Shown: positions 20,801 through 33,800 of the stretch, piece by piece
How positions within the stretch are numbered: the first letter of the stretch is position 1
Layout of the letters: each line of letters starts with the position of its first letter
NCBI RefSeq assembly: GCF_029852145.1
Contig: NC_079977.1
Coordinates: 19,966,781-20,030,780, forward strand
Length of the DNA: 64,000 nucleotides
Direction: 5' to 3'
Origin: Microplitis mediator
Taxonomy: Eukaryota; Arthropoda; Insecta; Hymenoptera; Braconidae
The notes under the pieces: generated by a model
Told to the model about the DNA's origin: nothing
Seen by the model: the letters and a program-made list of their open reading frames with translations, nothing else
Databases searched by the model: none
Translations under genes and position numbers: made by a program

Positions 20801-23749
20801 AGTGCATGGGAACCCATAGGAATCCATATAGGAAAGTATGGATTTATGTAAGAATCCACAGGAATTAACATAGGAGTGTATGGATTAATAAAGGAATCCA
20901 TGTAGTAAACCATCTGTATCTGGACTTTCATATAGGAAGATGTAAGTACCTGAATTCTTATATAGGAACCGCATAGGAAACTGGGTACCTGGATTCCCAT
21001 ATAGAAACTTGGATATATAGATTTCATTGTGAGAAATTCATATAGGAATTTTAAATAATTACTGTGTTCAAACTTTAAAGATTTTCACAGTAAATGTATT
21101 TAATTATCAATGCTTATTTACTAGGTAACCTCAAATTTTCGATTATTGAAAATTTGGTCATTAAACAAAAATACATACGGTGAAAATATTGGCCGTATAA
21201 AAAAATTTTCAGAATAAAAATTGTAGGAAATTTTATTCTCTAGAGAAAATGTCTTCTATGATTTTTTTATACGACCAATATTTTCACCGTAATGTCAAAA
21301 TTAAGATTTCATAATTAACCAAAATTTGAATAATTTATTATGAATCTAAATTTTGGAATAACGGTGAAAATATTGGCCGTATAAAAAAATCACAAGAGAC
21401 ATTTATTTAATAAAAATAAATTTCCTGCAACTTTTGTTTCAAAAGTTTTTTTATAAGACCAATATTTTCGCCGCAATATTAAACATTTGAACCAATCATT
21501 TCGAAGTTAAGGCAAAAATCTTGTCCCTACTTACAATATACAGGGTGATCCAGAATTACTTTCACAGCGAGAAAATTTAGATAGAGGAGGTGATTCTAAG
21601 CATGAAGTTCATTTGCCACTTTTGAAAACTTTGAGTAGTTTTTGAGTTATTCAACATTTTAATTGAACAATCATATGTGAGAACTGGAATTTGAAAAAAA
21701 GTGAAAAAGAATAAATATTAAGTTTGGCAACGACGCAATTGTTAACTTCAAGTCATACATAAATTTTTTATTTAAAAAAGTTCGAATTCTGCAAAAGTTT
21801 GAAGAACGAAAACAAAACACGCAATTGCATATACTTTTATCATACGTTATGATTACTTTGGCAAAAATAGACTCATCGGGACGATAAAATTCAAAACTAA
21901 AAATAAAAATAATTAAAGTCTGAAAATAAGACCAAGTTAACGGCATAACTCAATACAAAAAAAATAAGACAAAATTGAAGCCTTATAAGTCAAAATCAAA
22001 GACAAAATTCGAGGTTGAGAATAAGACAAATTTCATGAGCAGAAATAAGATAAAAATCAGAACTTAAAATAAGACGAAATTCTATGCAAAAAGTAAGACG
22101 AAATTCAAGACAAATAGTAAGACAAAATTCAAGACAAACAGTAAGACAAAATTCAAGACAAACAGTAAGATAAAATTCAAGACAAAAAGTAAGACAACAT
22201 TCAAGACAAAAAGTAAGACAAAATTCAAGACAAACAGTAAGACAAAATTCAAGACAAAAAGTAAGACAACATTCAATACAAGAACTAAGACAAAAAATAA
22301 AACAAAATTTAAGCCAAAATTCAAGACAAAAAGTAAGACGGAATTCAAGACAAAAAGTAAGACAACATTCAAGACAAAGTTTAAGCCGAAATTCAAGAAA
22401 AAAAGTAAGACAAAATTAAAGACAAGAAAGTGAAGAAAACTCACCAATGAAAATAAAAAAAATTGAAAACTGACAATGACCAAATGTGACACTGGATATA
22501 AGATCAAATTTAAGACAAAACTATCACAAAATTCAAGATATAAAGTAAAATACATTACCACTACGAATAAGACGAAATTCAAGACTGACAATAATTTAAA
22601 TTCCAAGACTGAAAATAAGACAATATTTAAGACAAAATGTAAACAAAAAAAAAACGTCCCGACAAGTCTGTTTTTGCCAAAGTAATAGAATTTTGAAATT
22701 AAAAGAAAAATTTTTTTCAAAAATTCGTAACTTTTTTTATTTAATTGGGTAAGATAATTTTAAAAAATTATGAGAAACGCTTTTAGTGAGTTAGAAAATA
22801 AAAAACAATTATCCGCGAAATCAGAAGGGGTTGGTTTCAAAAGTGATCGATTTAGCGTGAAATGCCCCAAAAACATAATTGTGCTTTAATTGTCCATGGT
22901 CCTGACTCTAATGATGAAAGCATAATTATTATTCACAATTTTCAGTAATTAAATTTTAAAAATGTATGATAAGAGTATATTTGAGGTTGCGATTGCGTGT
23001 TTTGTTTTCGTTCTTCAAACGTTTGCAGGATTCAAACTTTTTGAAATAAAAAATTTATGTATAACTTGAAGTTAACAATTGCGTCGTTGCCAAACTTAAT
23101 ATTTATTCTTTTTCACTTTTTTTCAAATTCCAGTTCTCACATATGATTGGTCAATTAAAATGTTGAATAACTCAAAAACTACTCAAAATTTTCAAAAGTG
23201 GCAAAGGAACTTCATGCTTAGAATCACCTCCTCTATCTAAATTTTCTCGCTGTGAAAGTAATTCTGGATCAGCCTGTATAATAAATAAAAAATAAGTAAC
23301 TTACTTAACAGATTGTATAATAAATATAATAACCCATTTTCCATAATCTCCCCATATTTTTTTAGCGGTGACTTCAAACAATGCCTCAGTATATTCAATA
23401 ATTGTCAACCATATTCTTATTTGAGATTTAAATTGCGGCAATTGTAAATGTTTGTACTTAATACTGTATATCAAACGATCATTCAATAATATCAATAAAT
23501 TTGGCATTGAATAAATAAACTCACTAGCAAGTGATGAGTTTGAAAAACGTCCTAAAAAAAATTATAAATTTATAAAATAAATAAAGTATCTAATTAATAA
23601 ATAAGTTAATGAATAAACGAACCTGCTGTAAAATATGACAAACATCTTATTGTACTTTCAATGTCACCAATTACTTGTGGCTTTGTTGATATCCATTGTT
23701 TATAAATATTCAAATATGAAGAATTAATTGGTACCGATTGACCGACCAT
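17856..23749 (-). CDS. PEX16: Peroxisomal membrane protein PEX16 (four exons, 338 aa)
   Basis: Peroxin-16 is an integral membrane protein that helps recruit peroxisomal membrane proteins and PEX3 during peroxisome biogenesis at the ER and peroxisome. Exons on the minus strand are 23,749-23,623, 23,551-23,305, 18,564-18,282 and 18,215-17,856, with phases 1, 2 and 0. Deduced protein length (338) matches the usual family length of about 336-346. Recognisable family segments in order are SYFTAGRF, NLLILLNDR, AKKIWGDYGKW, LRSPFYD and LPHWQKTYFY near the C-terminus. The start is the first in-frame ATG of exon 1, giving an N-terminus of family-like length. Intron 2 is 4.7 kb and packed with foldback elements. 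No frameshift or missing segment is seen. The gene is divergent to the TMEM86 gene with 4 kb between their starts. Confidence 0.93.
18905..18993. mobile_element. 89-bp hairpin MITE with 9-bp target duplication
   Basis: The whole element is an imperfect palindrome starting ATGAAGCTG and ending CAGCTTCAT. It is bounded by direct repeats TGTATTCAG at 18,896-18,904 and 18,994-19,002. A 9-bp target duplication is typical of Mutator-like elements. Assignment to that superfamily rests on this length alone. Confidence 0.7.
19455..19655. mobile_element. TA-flanked CACAG-ended MITE (201 bp)
   Basis: Starts CACAGAAAAAAAA and ends TTTTTTCCTGTG, with TA on both sides. The arms contain TTGATTCAAGAAA and TTGACTCAAGAAA motifs. 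It belongs to the same terminal class as the CACGGARAGAAA elements. Confidence 0.6.
19908..20416. mobile_element. TA-flanked CACGGAGAGAAA-ended foldback MITE (509 bp)
   Basis: Inverted termini of at least 24 bp are perfect, beginning CACGGAGAGAAAAATATCGC, with TA at 19,906-19,907 and 20,417-20,418. The interior repeats variants of GATACGTAT, GCTATACG and GATACGG. No protein is encoded; short open frames here are by-products of the repeat. Confidence 0.8.
20770..21030. repeat. Degenerate ATAGGAATCCATATAGG repeat
   Basis: Short, imperfect repeats of CATATAGGAA and GGAATCCAT spread over about 260 bp in PEX16 intron 2. They account for the apparent minus-strand reading frame there. No clean terminal repeats were identified. 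Confidence 0.6.
21174..21480. mobile_element. Two adjacent small foldback repeats with GGTGAAAATATTGGCCG arms
   Basis: Two consecutive hairpins (about 21,177-21,292 and 21,361-21,478) each begin ACGGTGAAAATATTGGCCGT and end with the complement. A related pair with the same spacing occurs at about 26,825-27,135, so the pair is a dispersed unit. Confidence 0.6.
21541..23276. mobile_element. Long-TIR element with CAGGGTGATCCAG ends in PEX16 intron 2
   Basis: The terminal inverted repeats are about 300 bp long (21,541-21,835 and 22,985-23,276). They begin CAGGGTGATCCAGAATTAC on the left, with one G-to-C change on the right. TA flanks both ends. The middle holds a 24-bp-scale tandem array at about 22,060-22,640 based on AAGTAAGACAAAATTCAAG and a reverse copy of the GGGGCATTCC repeat. 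No transposase frame is visible. The right end stops about 30 bp from PEX16 exon 2, just beyond the donor site at 23,304. Confidence 0.8.
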
Positions 23750-24402
23750 TTTTAAAAATAAAATTCAATTTAAACCAGGAAAGAAAAAAAAGTTTGTCTG
23801 TTTATATTTTAAAATAATTTATTTATGTATTTATTATTTATTAGCCATCGATATTTATTATTTTAATTATTCAATTATTTGTGGAGGTTAAAAGTCAGGT
23901 GATGTTTTTTTTTCTAATAAAAAATACAGAATGTGAGTGTTTACATGTAACAGAAATCGATGGGTGCGTTCTTTAGAAAGAAATTTTAGTTCGTACGCAT
24001 GCGCATTCAGACGCGCGTGGTTAATTTTTTCGCGCGGGATTTCCCGAATTCAAACTTAACAAAATTTTTGTTTTAATAAAAAGAAAAATAAAATAGAAGA
24101 GAAAAACTTCTCTCCTGAACTTGAAAACAAAAAGCAAAATGTTTATTTTGACCATTTATTCGATATAAAAAAAACCTATGAATCGAATTTATGGACAAAA
24201 TTTTATTGTAATTTGAAAATGATCATCTGTAACTAAAATATAACCTCAGCAATAAATTTAAATTTTGTTTGTCTCTAGACTCTTCACATAAATATTAAGT
24301 TGGTCCGTTTGAAATGACTATTTTTTTTTATTCCCACTTCAAAATATTGTTTTAGACATTAAAAAAAATTCCCTGCAAGTTTCAGCCCTCAATTTTAATT
24401 TT
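23750..24402. other. PEX16 upstream region; no gene
   Basis: Presumed promoter and 5' UTR side of PEX16. There is a GC-richer patch at about 23,960-24,050 (GTACGCATGCGCATTCAGAC and CGCGCGGG), which would fit a core promoter region, but no TATA box was identified. Bases about 24,298-24,402 resemble one end of the hAT-like element family (compare 46,979). Confidence 0.4.
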
Positions 24403-26056
24403 AAGCACACGGAAAAAAACAGAATATTAAAAATTAATAAATAATAGTAAAAAGTGGAATCTGTTATCAATAATTAGTACTATTATGTACTTAATGCAAA
24501 GTAGTTTACTAATTTTTGTAGATTCCTAAAAACTACTATCAATTATTTCAAAAAGTAAGTAAATATTATTACTTTTAGGTATATAAATACGTGACTTATT
24601 AGTGAAAGTTAATTAATTTATGGCATAATCTATTAAAAAGTAATGATTGGTCAAATTAACAATTGCTATCTTAGATACTGATTTTTCCAGACAAAAATTG
24701 CAAAAGTTACTAATTATTATTTTATAAATTCGATATCATTGATCAATTATTAGCTTAAAATATCATTTATTCATCATTATAAATTAATTTACAATATATA
24801 TAGGGGAGGGTGGGACAGAGCGGCCCCCCTAAAATTTTGACCAAAAAAAAATTTTTTTTTTTTCGACTAATTACTATAAATCCGATATGTTTGCGCATTG
24901 TTACCCCTACGCATGACATTTGGGGCAAAATGGACAAGCCCAAAATTTTGAAAAAGTGATTTTTTCATATTTTTATCGTCAAATTAAAAAAAAATGATTA
25001 TAATTCCACATTTCTAGCCCTACGCATAACACCTGGGGCAAAATGGACCAGCCGAAACTTCCGAAAAAATTATTTTTTCATATTTTTCGGCCGTTTCTTT
25101 ATGTAAGAGGCAAATTTGGTCACTAAAAATTTATAAAAATTAAATTTTTTTTTTTAGTTGATAAATTTTTGAAATAAAGTAAAATTATAGAATTGATTTT
25201 TTTTTTATTAAATAACAATTAGTAATTAAGGTAATCGAGAGTGAACGATTTTTTACGCTTTAAAAAATTTTTTTCGAGTAATATAAAACCAAAAATAGTT
25301 GTCAAGAGAAAGAAATACATTCTTAATGATGAAAACAATTTAAAAAAAAAAAAAAACGAAAAAAAAAATTTTTTTTATCACTTTTTGAAGGGAGGCCGCT
25401 CTGCCCCACAAAAAAAAAAAAAATTTTTCAGAATTTTGGCAAAATGTCCATAAATTTTTTCGAAATAGGACAAAAGTAAAGTGATCTTATGGTTGAAAGC
25501 CACAAAAAATAATAATTGGCTTAGGGGGGCCGCTCTGCCCCACCCTCCCCTAAATCGAATAAGTGATAAATAATAAAATGAAAAATTAGTATACTAGATA
25601 CTGATTTTTTGCTCATAAAAATACCGAAAATTTTTAACTCTTATTTTATAAATTCTATCCCATTCACTAATAATTAATATAAAATGTTATTCATTCGTCA
25701 TTATAAATTAATTTATTCTATACATATATCGAATAAGTGGTAAAGAATAAAATGAAAAATTAGTATACTAGATCTTTATATATTAATATGTACGTTTACT
25801 AATTTTTTGAATTTTTCTATGTTTATTTGAATAGTAATAACTGTAGATATCAATTTATCGATTCTATTTCATATTAATTTTAATACACGAAATTACAAAT
25901 TTTGTTCTTCTATGTGTATCAAATTTTAATATAAATAATAGCCATTTTGTAATATATGTAATGATCCTGGTTTGATATTAGTATCGAATATACTAATTTT
26001 AAGTCAAAAATAAACTACAAACTATTAAAATTTTGAGCATCATTTTTTTCCGTGTA
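24403..26056. mobile_element. CACGGAAAAAAA-ended element interrupted by a family 1 MITE
   Basis: Begins CACGGAAAAAAAC at about 24,408 and ends TTTTTTTCCGTG at about 26,055. The arms are very AT-rich with TTAGTATACTAGATACTGAT-like repeats on both sides. Excluding the nested MITE at 24,803-25,550 the element is about 0.9 kb. Only the outer dozen bases are clearly inverted, so limits are approximate. Confidence 0.5.
24803..25550. mobile_element. TA-flanked MITE, family 1 copy 2 (748 bp)
   Basis: Nearly identical to 6,483-7,228, with inverted termini GGGGAGGGTGGGACAGAGCG and its counterpart, and TA on both sides (24,801-24,802 and 25,551-25,552). The near-identity points to recent mobilisation. 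No transposase is encoded. Confidence 0.85.
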
Positions 26057-26318
26057 GCATTAACAAAAAATTTTGTAATCATGAAGCTAAAATTACTTAC
26101 GGTAGCAAATTTCTTCTTTAAAATATGACGATATTATTATAATAAACATAATTTGTTCTCATAACAAATCGACTTGTCAATTACGACACAAATTCATTTG
26201 CTACTATTATAACAAATTGATTTGTTACCGTAAGCTAATAATGTTTGTCATTATAACAAAATCTTTCATTATCCCGTTTTTTGTTATCAGGACGAAATTC
26301 GTTTTTTCCGTGTGATCC
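26056..26318. repeat. CACGGAAAAAACGAA-type foldback repeat
   Basis: Repeats of AACAAATTGATTTGTTACCG and related strings run to an end reading GTTTTTTCCGTGTG. The same sequence occurs inverted at about 40,000-40,470 in the TMEM86 intron, including CTTACGGTAACAAATC. Confidence 0.55.
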
Positions 26319-26403
26319 GATCGGTCAATTGTTATTTCATTCCGTCCCGGAGTCGAAAAATAGCTGACATTTGGTTTTATCAACTTAGATTTAAGTCACC
26401 TAA

Positions 26404-26523
26404 GGTAAGAGCGCCAGTACCCAGCCACTTCATGTTAAATTATATCTATATATATTTTAAACCAATGTTGAAGTATATGACTGGCTGGCTTCTGGTTAGG
26501 GGCTGGGTACTGGTGCTCTTACC
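26404..26523. mobile_element. 120-bp MITE with CTAA target duplication
   Basis: Inverted termini GGTAAGAGC[GA]CCAGTACC continue to CAGCC (23 bp, one mismatch). Direct repeats CTAA lie at 26,400-26,403 and 26,524-26,527. The 71-residue open frame across it is a by-product. Confidence 0.6.
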
Positions 26524-26584
26524 CTAAGCCAAAACCAAGAAAAATTTGACTTTTATTCCCTAAATGGATACTTTGTAAGTCAAA

Positions 26585-26745
26585 CTAGCCAAAAAATCGG
26601 AAAACCGGCTGACCCTGCAGGTTAACCCCGGAAATTCCCGCTTTTTTCGAGCTCTTCGATAAATTTTCTAGGCTGACCTGTAGGGTCAGCTGGTTTCCAA
26701 TTTTTTCTCTAAATCCCAGCCATGGAAAAATGACGCTGTCTATGT
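26585..26745. repeat. Fragment of the AACTTCCCGC dispersed repeat (5' end)
   Basis: Contains GGCTGACCCTGCAGG, then CCCGC and TTTTTTCGAGCTCTTCGA, the start of the roughly 1.1-kb repeat seen complete at 36,404 and 44,648. Confidence 0.5.
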
Positions 26746-26824
26746 ATTTTTGTGATAAGGAGGGCCAGAATTTTTTCTTCAATTTAAAATCAACCAATAA
26801 TAAATAACGCGTATGAAATTTTTG

Positions 26825-27135
26825 ATATTACGGAAAAAATATTGGTTGTATAAAAAATTTTTTCGAATAAAAGTTGTTCAGAATTTAATTTTTCAAAAAA
26901 AATGTCTTATATAATTTTTTCTTAGGACTAAAAAGAAAGCCGTAATTTCAAAATTAAAATTTTCATAATTATCAAAAATTTTAATTATTCATTTTGAAAC
27001 TTAAATTTCGAATTACGGTGAAAATATTGACCGTATACAAAAATCTAAAGAGACATTTTTTTTAGAAAATTTAATTTCCTATAACTTTTGTTTAAAAACT
27101 TTTCTGATAAGACCAATATTTTCGCCGTAATATCA
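26825..27135. mobile_element. Second pair of GTGAAAATATTGRCCGT foldback repeats
   Basis: Diverged duplicate of the paired hairpins at 21,174-21,480, with the same order and spacing and degraded inverted arms. From 27,136 to 27,800 I see only the presumed TMEM86 promoter/5' UTR side. Confidence 0.5.
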
Positions 27136-27800
27136 AACATTTGAACGATTAATTTCAAAATCAAGGCAAAAATTTTGTCCGTAGTGATAAGTGACCGTAT
27201 TTTTTATTCTATGCGGAATAAGCCCTCACAATATCAACGTTTTTAATTTTATATGATGTCTTCTAGTAGAAAAAACTGCAAAACGTCCCAAGAAGAATTT
27301 ATTTTCTTGACTTATGCCGACGTTGCCAAATTTTCTAAAGCCGATAACACAGAGTACAATTTGCCGATGTCCCTCCTGTCTCTCCTCGTTATTAAAGTAA
27401 AGGAAGTAGGAGAAGTAGGGTAACCTCTTTAATACAAGAAGTGGGAGAAAAATAATAATATGAATATGTGCCGCGAAAGTGCGCATGACATCGCGTACAT
27501 GATAAGTACATATGCACTGACCACTGACAGCTCGCAGTTTCCAGTAGTCAATGTACGACTTACGAATGACGTTAACTTGTATATAAATATGTATCATTTT
27601 GCTACCACCGATTCTTTGTACGTTTAATATAATTAACTATAAGTTAAATTTATTATACAGTGACACAAATATAAATAAATATATAACAAAAATATTTATA
27701 TTTGAGTTTTGTTATCATCAGTAGTGCGTTCAACTTTTAGAAGTATCATAAAATTTTTTTGTTTGTTTTCACTATTTTGTAGTTGTTTTATTTGTTAACA

Positions 27801-30800
27801 ATGTCATCGCCAACGCAAGTGGTGAGTTTTAGTATTTATTTACAAGTGAAATTTTTTTTATTAAATTATTATTAGTAGAATTTAATTAATTCTAATTTTT
27901 AAGAAATGAAAAAAAAAATATTGATTATTATTGTTTTTAAAACGGAGTTTTAATTGAAAACTCATTAAGTATTGAGCTTAGGTGAAAATTTGTGAGGACC
28001 TTTTTTGTAGGAAATTTAATTTTAAACAAATTTGTATTCATGTATTTTTATCGTATCTTATATATTTTAGCTGGAATTATAGTTTAAAGTATTCGATTTA
28101 TAAATAAAAAAAAATCACATGAGATTTTTTATTTTAAATTAGAAATTTCGGCAAAATTTTTCAAGAAACGGATAAAAAATATTTTTATACAACTTTTAAG
28201 AAAATTTAATTTTGTACTAAAAATATATTGATACTTTTTTTAGTTAATTTAATAGTTTACAAGTAATTTTAATTTAAAAATATCAATTCGTAAATTCGAT
28301 GACAAAATCGCTTATGAAGTATTTGTAATTTATAATAATGAATTCCGGCGAAACTATGAAAGATACGATGAAAATATTTCAATACTATTTTACAGGAAAT
28401 TTAATTTTGTAAAAAAAAGTTCCTATGATTTTTTACGTAAACTCAATAGTTTAAGTAGAAGTTTGAATTTTAACGATCATATTTCCGGAGCGAATCATAA
28501 CAGTCACAAAGGATCTATAGGACCCCGGCGTCTTTAATCGGTTGTAGAAATCAAACTACCCTTGTAGGAAAAAAAATATTGACAACGGGACCAGTCTTGG
28601 CACAATACTGGGCTACCGAGGCTCGGCCTCCCAAGGTTGGTCCGAGATCCGACCAACGTTCAAGTGACGAGTCTTGGTTTGCCAGTCTTGGGCCAAGATT
28701 CAACCAATACTCAAGTGACAAGCCTTGGTTTGCCAGCCTTGGGACAAGGTTCAGCCAATGCTCAAGTGACAAGCCTTGGTTTGCCAGTCTTGGGACAAAG
28801 TTCAGCCAATACTCAAGTAACAAGTCTTGGTTTGCTAATCTTGGGCCAATGTTCAGCCAATACTCAAGTGACAAGCCTTCGTTTGCCAGTCTTGGGACAA
28901 GGTTCAGCCAATACTCAAGTGACAAACATTCGTTTGCCAGTCTTGGGACAAGGTTCAGCCAATACTCAAGTGACAAACATTCGTTTGCCAGTCTTGGGAC
29001 AAGGTTCAGCCATTATACAAGTGACAAGCCTTGGTTTACCAGTCTAAATAACAAATGGTACCTAAAAACCCCTGACTTCTGTGAATAGCGTAACAGCCTA
29101 GTGGATAAGACGCTTGCCTAGCAGTTATGAAGGACCAGGTTCGAGACCCAGCAAATGCAAAAAAAAAAATTAGTTTCATCGATCCACCTGGTTTCTCTGT
29201 GTACAAATTTATTTCCATATGTTACCATCACGCACATGTCTACTAATATTTTTTTTTTTTAAATTTATTTTTAATAAGCATAGGTGCTTATTTAGCAACA
29301 GTCTTGGCACAATACTGGCTCTCGATATTGGGCCAATACTTGGATGCAATCTTGGCACAATACTGGCATTGGTTATTGGGCCAATACTAAGATGCAGTCT
29401 TGGCACAACACTGTCACTCAAGCTTGACTGGGTGTTTTCATTTCGATGCTTAGATAGACTTGGGCCAAGCTTGGATTTCAAGCTTTCCCCAGAGTTAATA
29501 AGTCTTGCGCCAAGCCTCGGCCAAGCTTGGGCCTATTGTTTCTTCCTATAAGAGTAATCAATATTTATCCAAAAAATTTCATCGAAGTATCATGTAATCA
29601 TTTTTCAAAAAGCTAGTATCCATTTTTATCATAAATTTTAATTTTGCGATAAAAAAATAGTTACGACTAAAAAATTAAAAAGTGACTTTTTGCATAAAAA
29701 ATGTGCAACTTTGGAAATTTTTAATATTTTTAACTAAATCTTGTGGCAAATCATTGGGAAATAAATGTACTGTCCCTACACAGAAAGAAATTTATGGTAA
29801 CCGTTCCTAGTAAGTTTATGAAATATCATCCCATACCGTTATGGTAATGATTACTTAGAATTATGGGATATAGGCCCATACTTTCTGGTAAAAGTTCCTA
29901 TAAGTATGAGAATAATTCCTATAATTATGGTTACAGTTTCCATATCGTGTGTGAAAGAATTATGGTAATGGTTACCACATATTATGGTAATGGTTACCAT
30001 GTATTATGGTAACCATGACTACATATTATGGGAACGATTACTATGATATTATGGTTATGGTTACCATATTATATGGTAATGATTACTATAATATATGGTA
30101 ACCATTACCATATTTTTATAAACGGTTACCATAATATTATGGTAACGTTTACTATAATATTATAGCAATGATAACTATAATATATATGGATGCCGTTCCT
30201 ATTATCGACATTTCAAAAAAACCGCTTATCATGCATTATGGGAACCATTCCCATAATATATTGTAATTGTTTACATAAATTTCTCTCCGTGTAGCGGACC
30301 TAATTTACTGTAAATCCAGCGTGAAAATTCGGCGGGAATCACCGCAATTTACTCTAATTTTACGGTAAATTACGGTAAACCCACCTTAACACAATTTACA
30401 GTAATTTACCAGAATTTAGGGCGAATTACCGAGTCCCTGATTGAAAAAAGTGATTCAAAACGATTTGCAATGTTAAATGCCCAGAAGAAGAGGGATTCAA
30501 AAGTATTCAAGGTATTCAAAAGCATTAAAAAGTATTTAAAATTTTTTATTTCGAATCGTTTTAAATCGCTTTTTTTAATCAGGGGTTACCGCAATATGGT
30601 TCCGTTAAGGGTGACATGGAATTGACAAAAAATTTAACTTTTTAAAAAACATATTCATTTTGTTAATTAAAGTAAAAAATTTGCCATAGGAAATTTTTTC
30701 CCTGCAAAATTTATTAAGATCTAAAGATCTGATTAGATGAATGTAAATCTAATTTAAAAAATTTATATTGATCTGAGTAGATCTTATTAGATCTAATAAG

Positions 30801-33800
30801 ATTTATGCAGATCTTAGATCTAAAATTTTTGTAAAATAGTTTTTTATAAAGTCCCGACCCTATCCAAAAATTCCAATAGAATCCACTCAACTGCGACAAA
30901 AACCGCATAGAAACCAATACGGTCTATACTAGTCTATCATTCAGTTGTAAATAGATTTCGTGAAATGAAATATCTAAATTATGGGTGAAAGTAAAAATAA
31001 ATGTACAGTTTTTTCGTAAAAATCATTTTCTATGTGTTACCATATTTTTTATGCTAAATTGTACTGAAACTACGATTTCCAATGCTTTGAATATTTATTA
31101 GTCTCTCAAATCAAAACAAAAATTTCATTTCGACAAAATATGTATACGTATATAGGACATTCTGGAGTATGATAAAGGACCTATCACTACACAAAATTAA
31201 TTACTACACAGTTTGAAGTGGCCAAGTGTTTAAGCGGACGTTGTTGCAACAGGATTCGGTTCTGTGGGTATTCCATTCGTATTATTAGGAGTTTCAGCAG
31301 AACTAGAAATTTGCAGAGGTAAAAAAAATCCCCTTGTAGCAACAAGACTAATCTTTTGATCTCAACAAATTCAGTCTTGTCATTATATATAAATAAGGGA
31401 ATTTTTGAGGTTTTTTCGATCTTTTTTTAAAACCGTTTACAAATTATACTGTAAATGTTAAAATGATAATTCAGTGATTATTTATCAGCAGCCGGTTGGT
31501 AGTCCATGGGAAAAGTCATAGTGATGATAAGAATAAACTTGCCGATAGGGTCCTACTTTACACTGTGAAAAATAAACAATATGATTAAAAGATTCATCAT
31601 ATGAAAGTCTTTATAATTTACTAAATCCGACTCTGCGAGATTTATATCTACGAAATATTGTTTTCTGTAACAGTTTTGATTACCTGGTAAGCATAGATTA
31701 CTGGATACAGCCATGAAATTCTGTTTACATTTACAGTGATAATCAATACAAGCTGAATTGGGAACGAAGCATTGGCTATCCCTCCAACAATAACCTTTTA
31801 AAAGTGGCAAACATGTTGATCTATTAATTAAAAAATTGTTTGAATTGCATCGACATTTCTTGTCTGAAAAACATTTAATATGCCATGGATCACCGCAATC
31901 TAAATCATCATTGCATACATACAAGTAATCAACTGAAATCATTATAAGTCATGAATTCTTTTTATGGTGCATAAAGTGATTTTCGTGTTTAGAATCCTTG
32001 TTCTAGTTATTGCAGTTCAACTTTAGTAAAATAATTACTTACTTGGTTTGCACTGACTTGCTGATACAGACTGAAAGTTATGTTTGCATTGACATTTATT
32101 TTCAACACAGACAGAATAATTGAATCGACATTCATCATTGTTCAAACAATATTCATGTAAAACAGGGACACATTCAAATCCGTTCAATGCATAGTAATTC
32201 TCGCGACAAACACAGATATTATCGATTGAACAAACGGAATTTTTTATGCCTACGTCACAATTATCATCCTTGAGACATGTTTTACCAAGCGAAACTATCA
32301 AAAAATCCAAATCTCAAATATTAATTTCTGAATAGATATAATACTATAGCTAATATTAAAAAGTTATATTTACTATGGTCACATTGATATTTGGTTCTCA
32401 TGGCAAATTTCTTTGCACATTGGCATTTATTATCAATACAAACAGTATGATTTGAAATACATTCATCGTCTGAGTCACAATATTCACCTATAAGCGCTAT
32501 ACATTTATCAACACCGTGAGCAACATAACTTAATTGACAAACACATTTTTGATATATGGAACATTTTGCATATTTAATGCTTACACAATCATCATCTTTG
32601 TAACATGATATTTTAAAATGTCCTATTATCAATTTTTATGTTATTGACCACCAAATAATGACAAAGTTCTTTAAATATACGAATATTTTTACCTGCTTTC
32701 GGTAAGCATTTATTATTAAATTGACGCACGTAATCAGAATCGCATTGACATTTATTATTATTGCATATTGAATTGGCGGGCGCACATTGTTGATTGTTTT
32801 TACAATATTCACCTAAAAGTGGTGCACAAGCCGTTGTATTCACCATATCATAGTTGTCTTTACAAGCACAGTCATTGTTCTCGCATTTCGAATCCAGTAT
32901 TTCTTCGCAATCTTTATCTATCATGCAGTACTTTCCGATAAAATCTGAATTATCGATCACACATTAATCACTTTCAACGATCAATTAAAAAATATTGACT
33001 TAAATTAAAATAAAAATCACATCATCAGATTCGATAAATGTATCAACTTACGTGATGTACATTTGTTGTTTGAATATTCTATAAGACCATCGCCGCACAC
33101 ACATATATTATTTGAACAAATAGAATTAAGAGTTGCACATTGTCGATTTTCTGAACAATAACTGCCTAGTAGTGGCCCACATGCTGTAATATTATATTCT
33201 GCATAGTTTGACATGCATTCACACTTTTTGCTCACAGAGCATTCACTATATAGTATATCAATACAATCATTACTATCTTTACAGTCCATACCTAATTGAG
33301 CTAAAATTTTGTCAAAAAAGAATAGTTATGATTACTTTATTTTATCAAAAGTGATTCCTTATCTACCATTTTGTGTGTTTTCTTATTAAGATTTTTATTC
33401 AAACAGTATAATTTCCGAGCGGAAATGCTTTCATCTGTTATTAATTATTTATTCACGAATAATACTCAGTTTCAACTTACATAATACACATAAATTTGTC
33501 GATTGCCTCACAAAATGTGGTTTACATTGACATTCATTCATGATGCAAATTGAATTAATAGCTATACAGTCTCCATCTTCAAGACAATGTTGTGGCAGCA
33601 CCGGTCTACAGACTCTTTCGTTGAATTCAATATGATTTTCATTGCAAACACATATATTGTCAGCTGAACATCTTGCATTTAGGATCGGATCGCAATCATT
33701 ATTACTTTTGCAAGATCCGTTGAGGTGAACTATAATTAATCAAAATCAAAAAGATATCAATGTAACAGGAAGCCAAGATTAATTTTCTTAGATTGTTGAC

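Noticed and set aside
22082..22720. 212-codon Leu/Val/Phe-rich frame resembling a membrane protein
   Set aside because: It is the complement of the AAGTAAGACAAAATTCAAG array inside a long-TIR element. Hydrophobicity comes from the A-rich complement, not from a gene.
28551..29088. Overlapping repetitive frames of 136-169 codons on both strands
   Set aside because: These are translations of a 51-bp tandem repeat (17-residue period) open in several frames at once.
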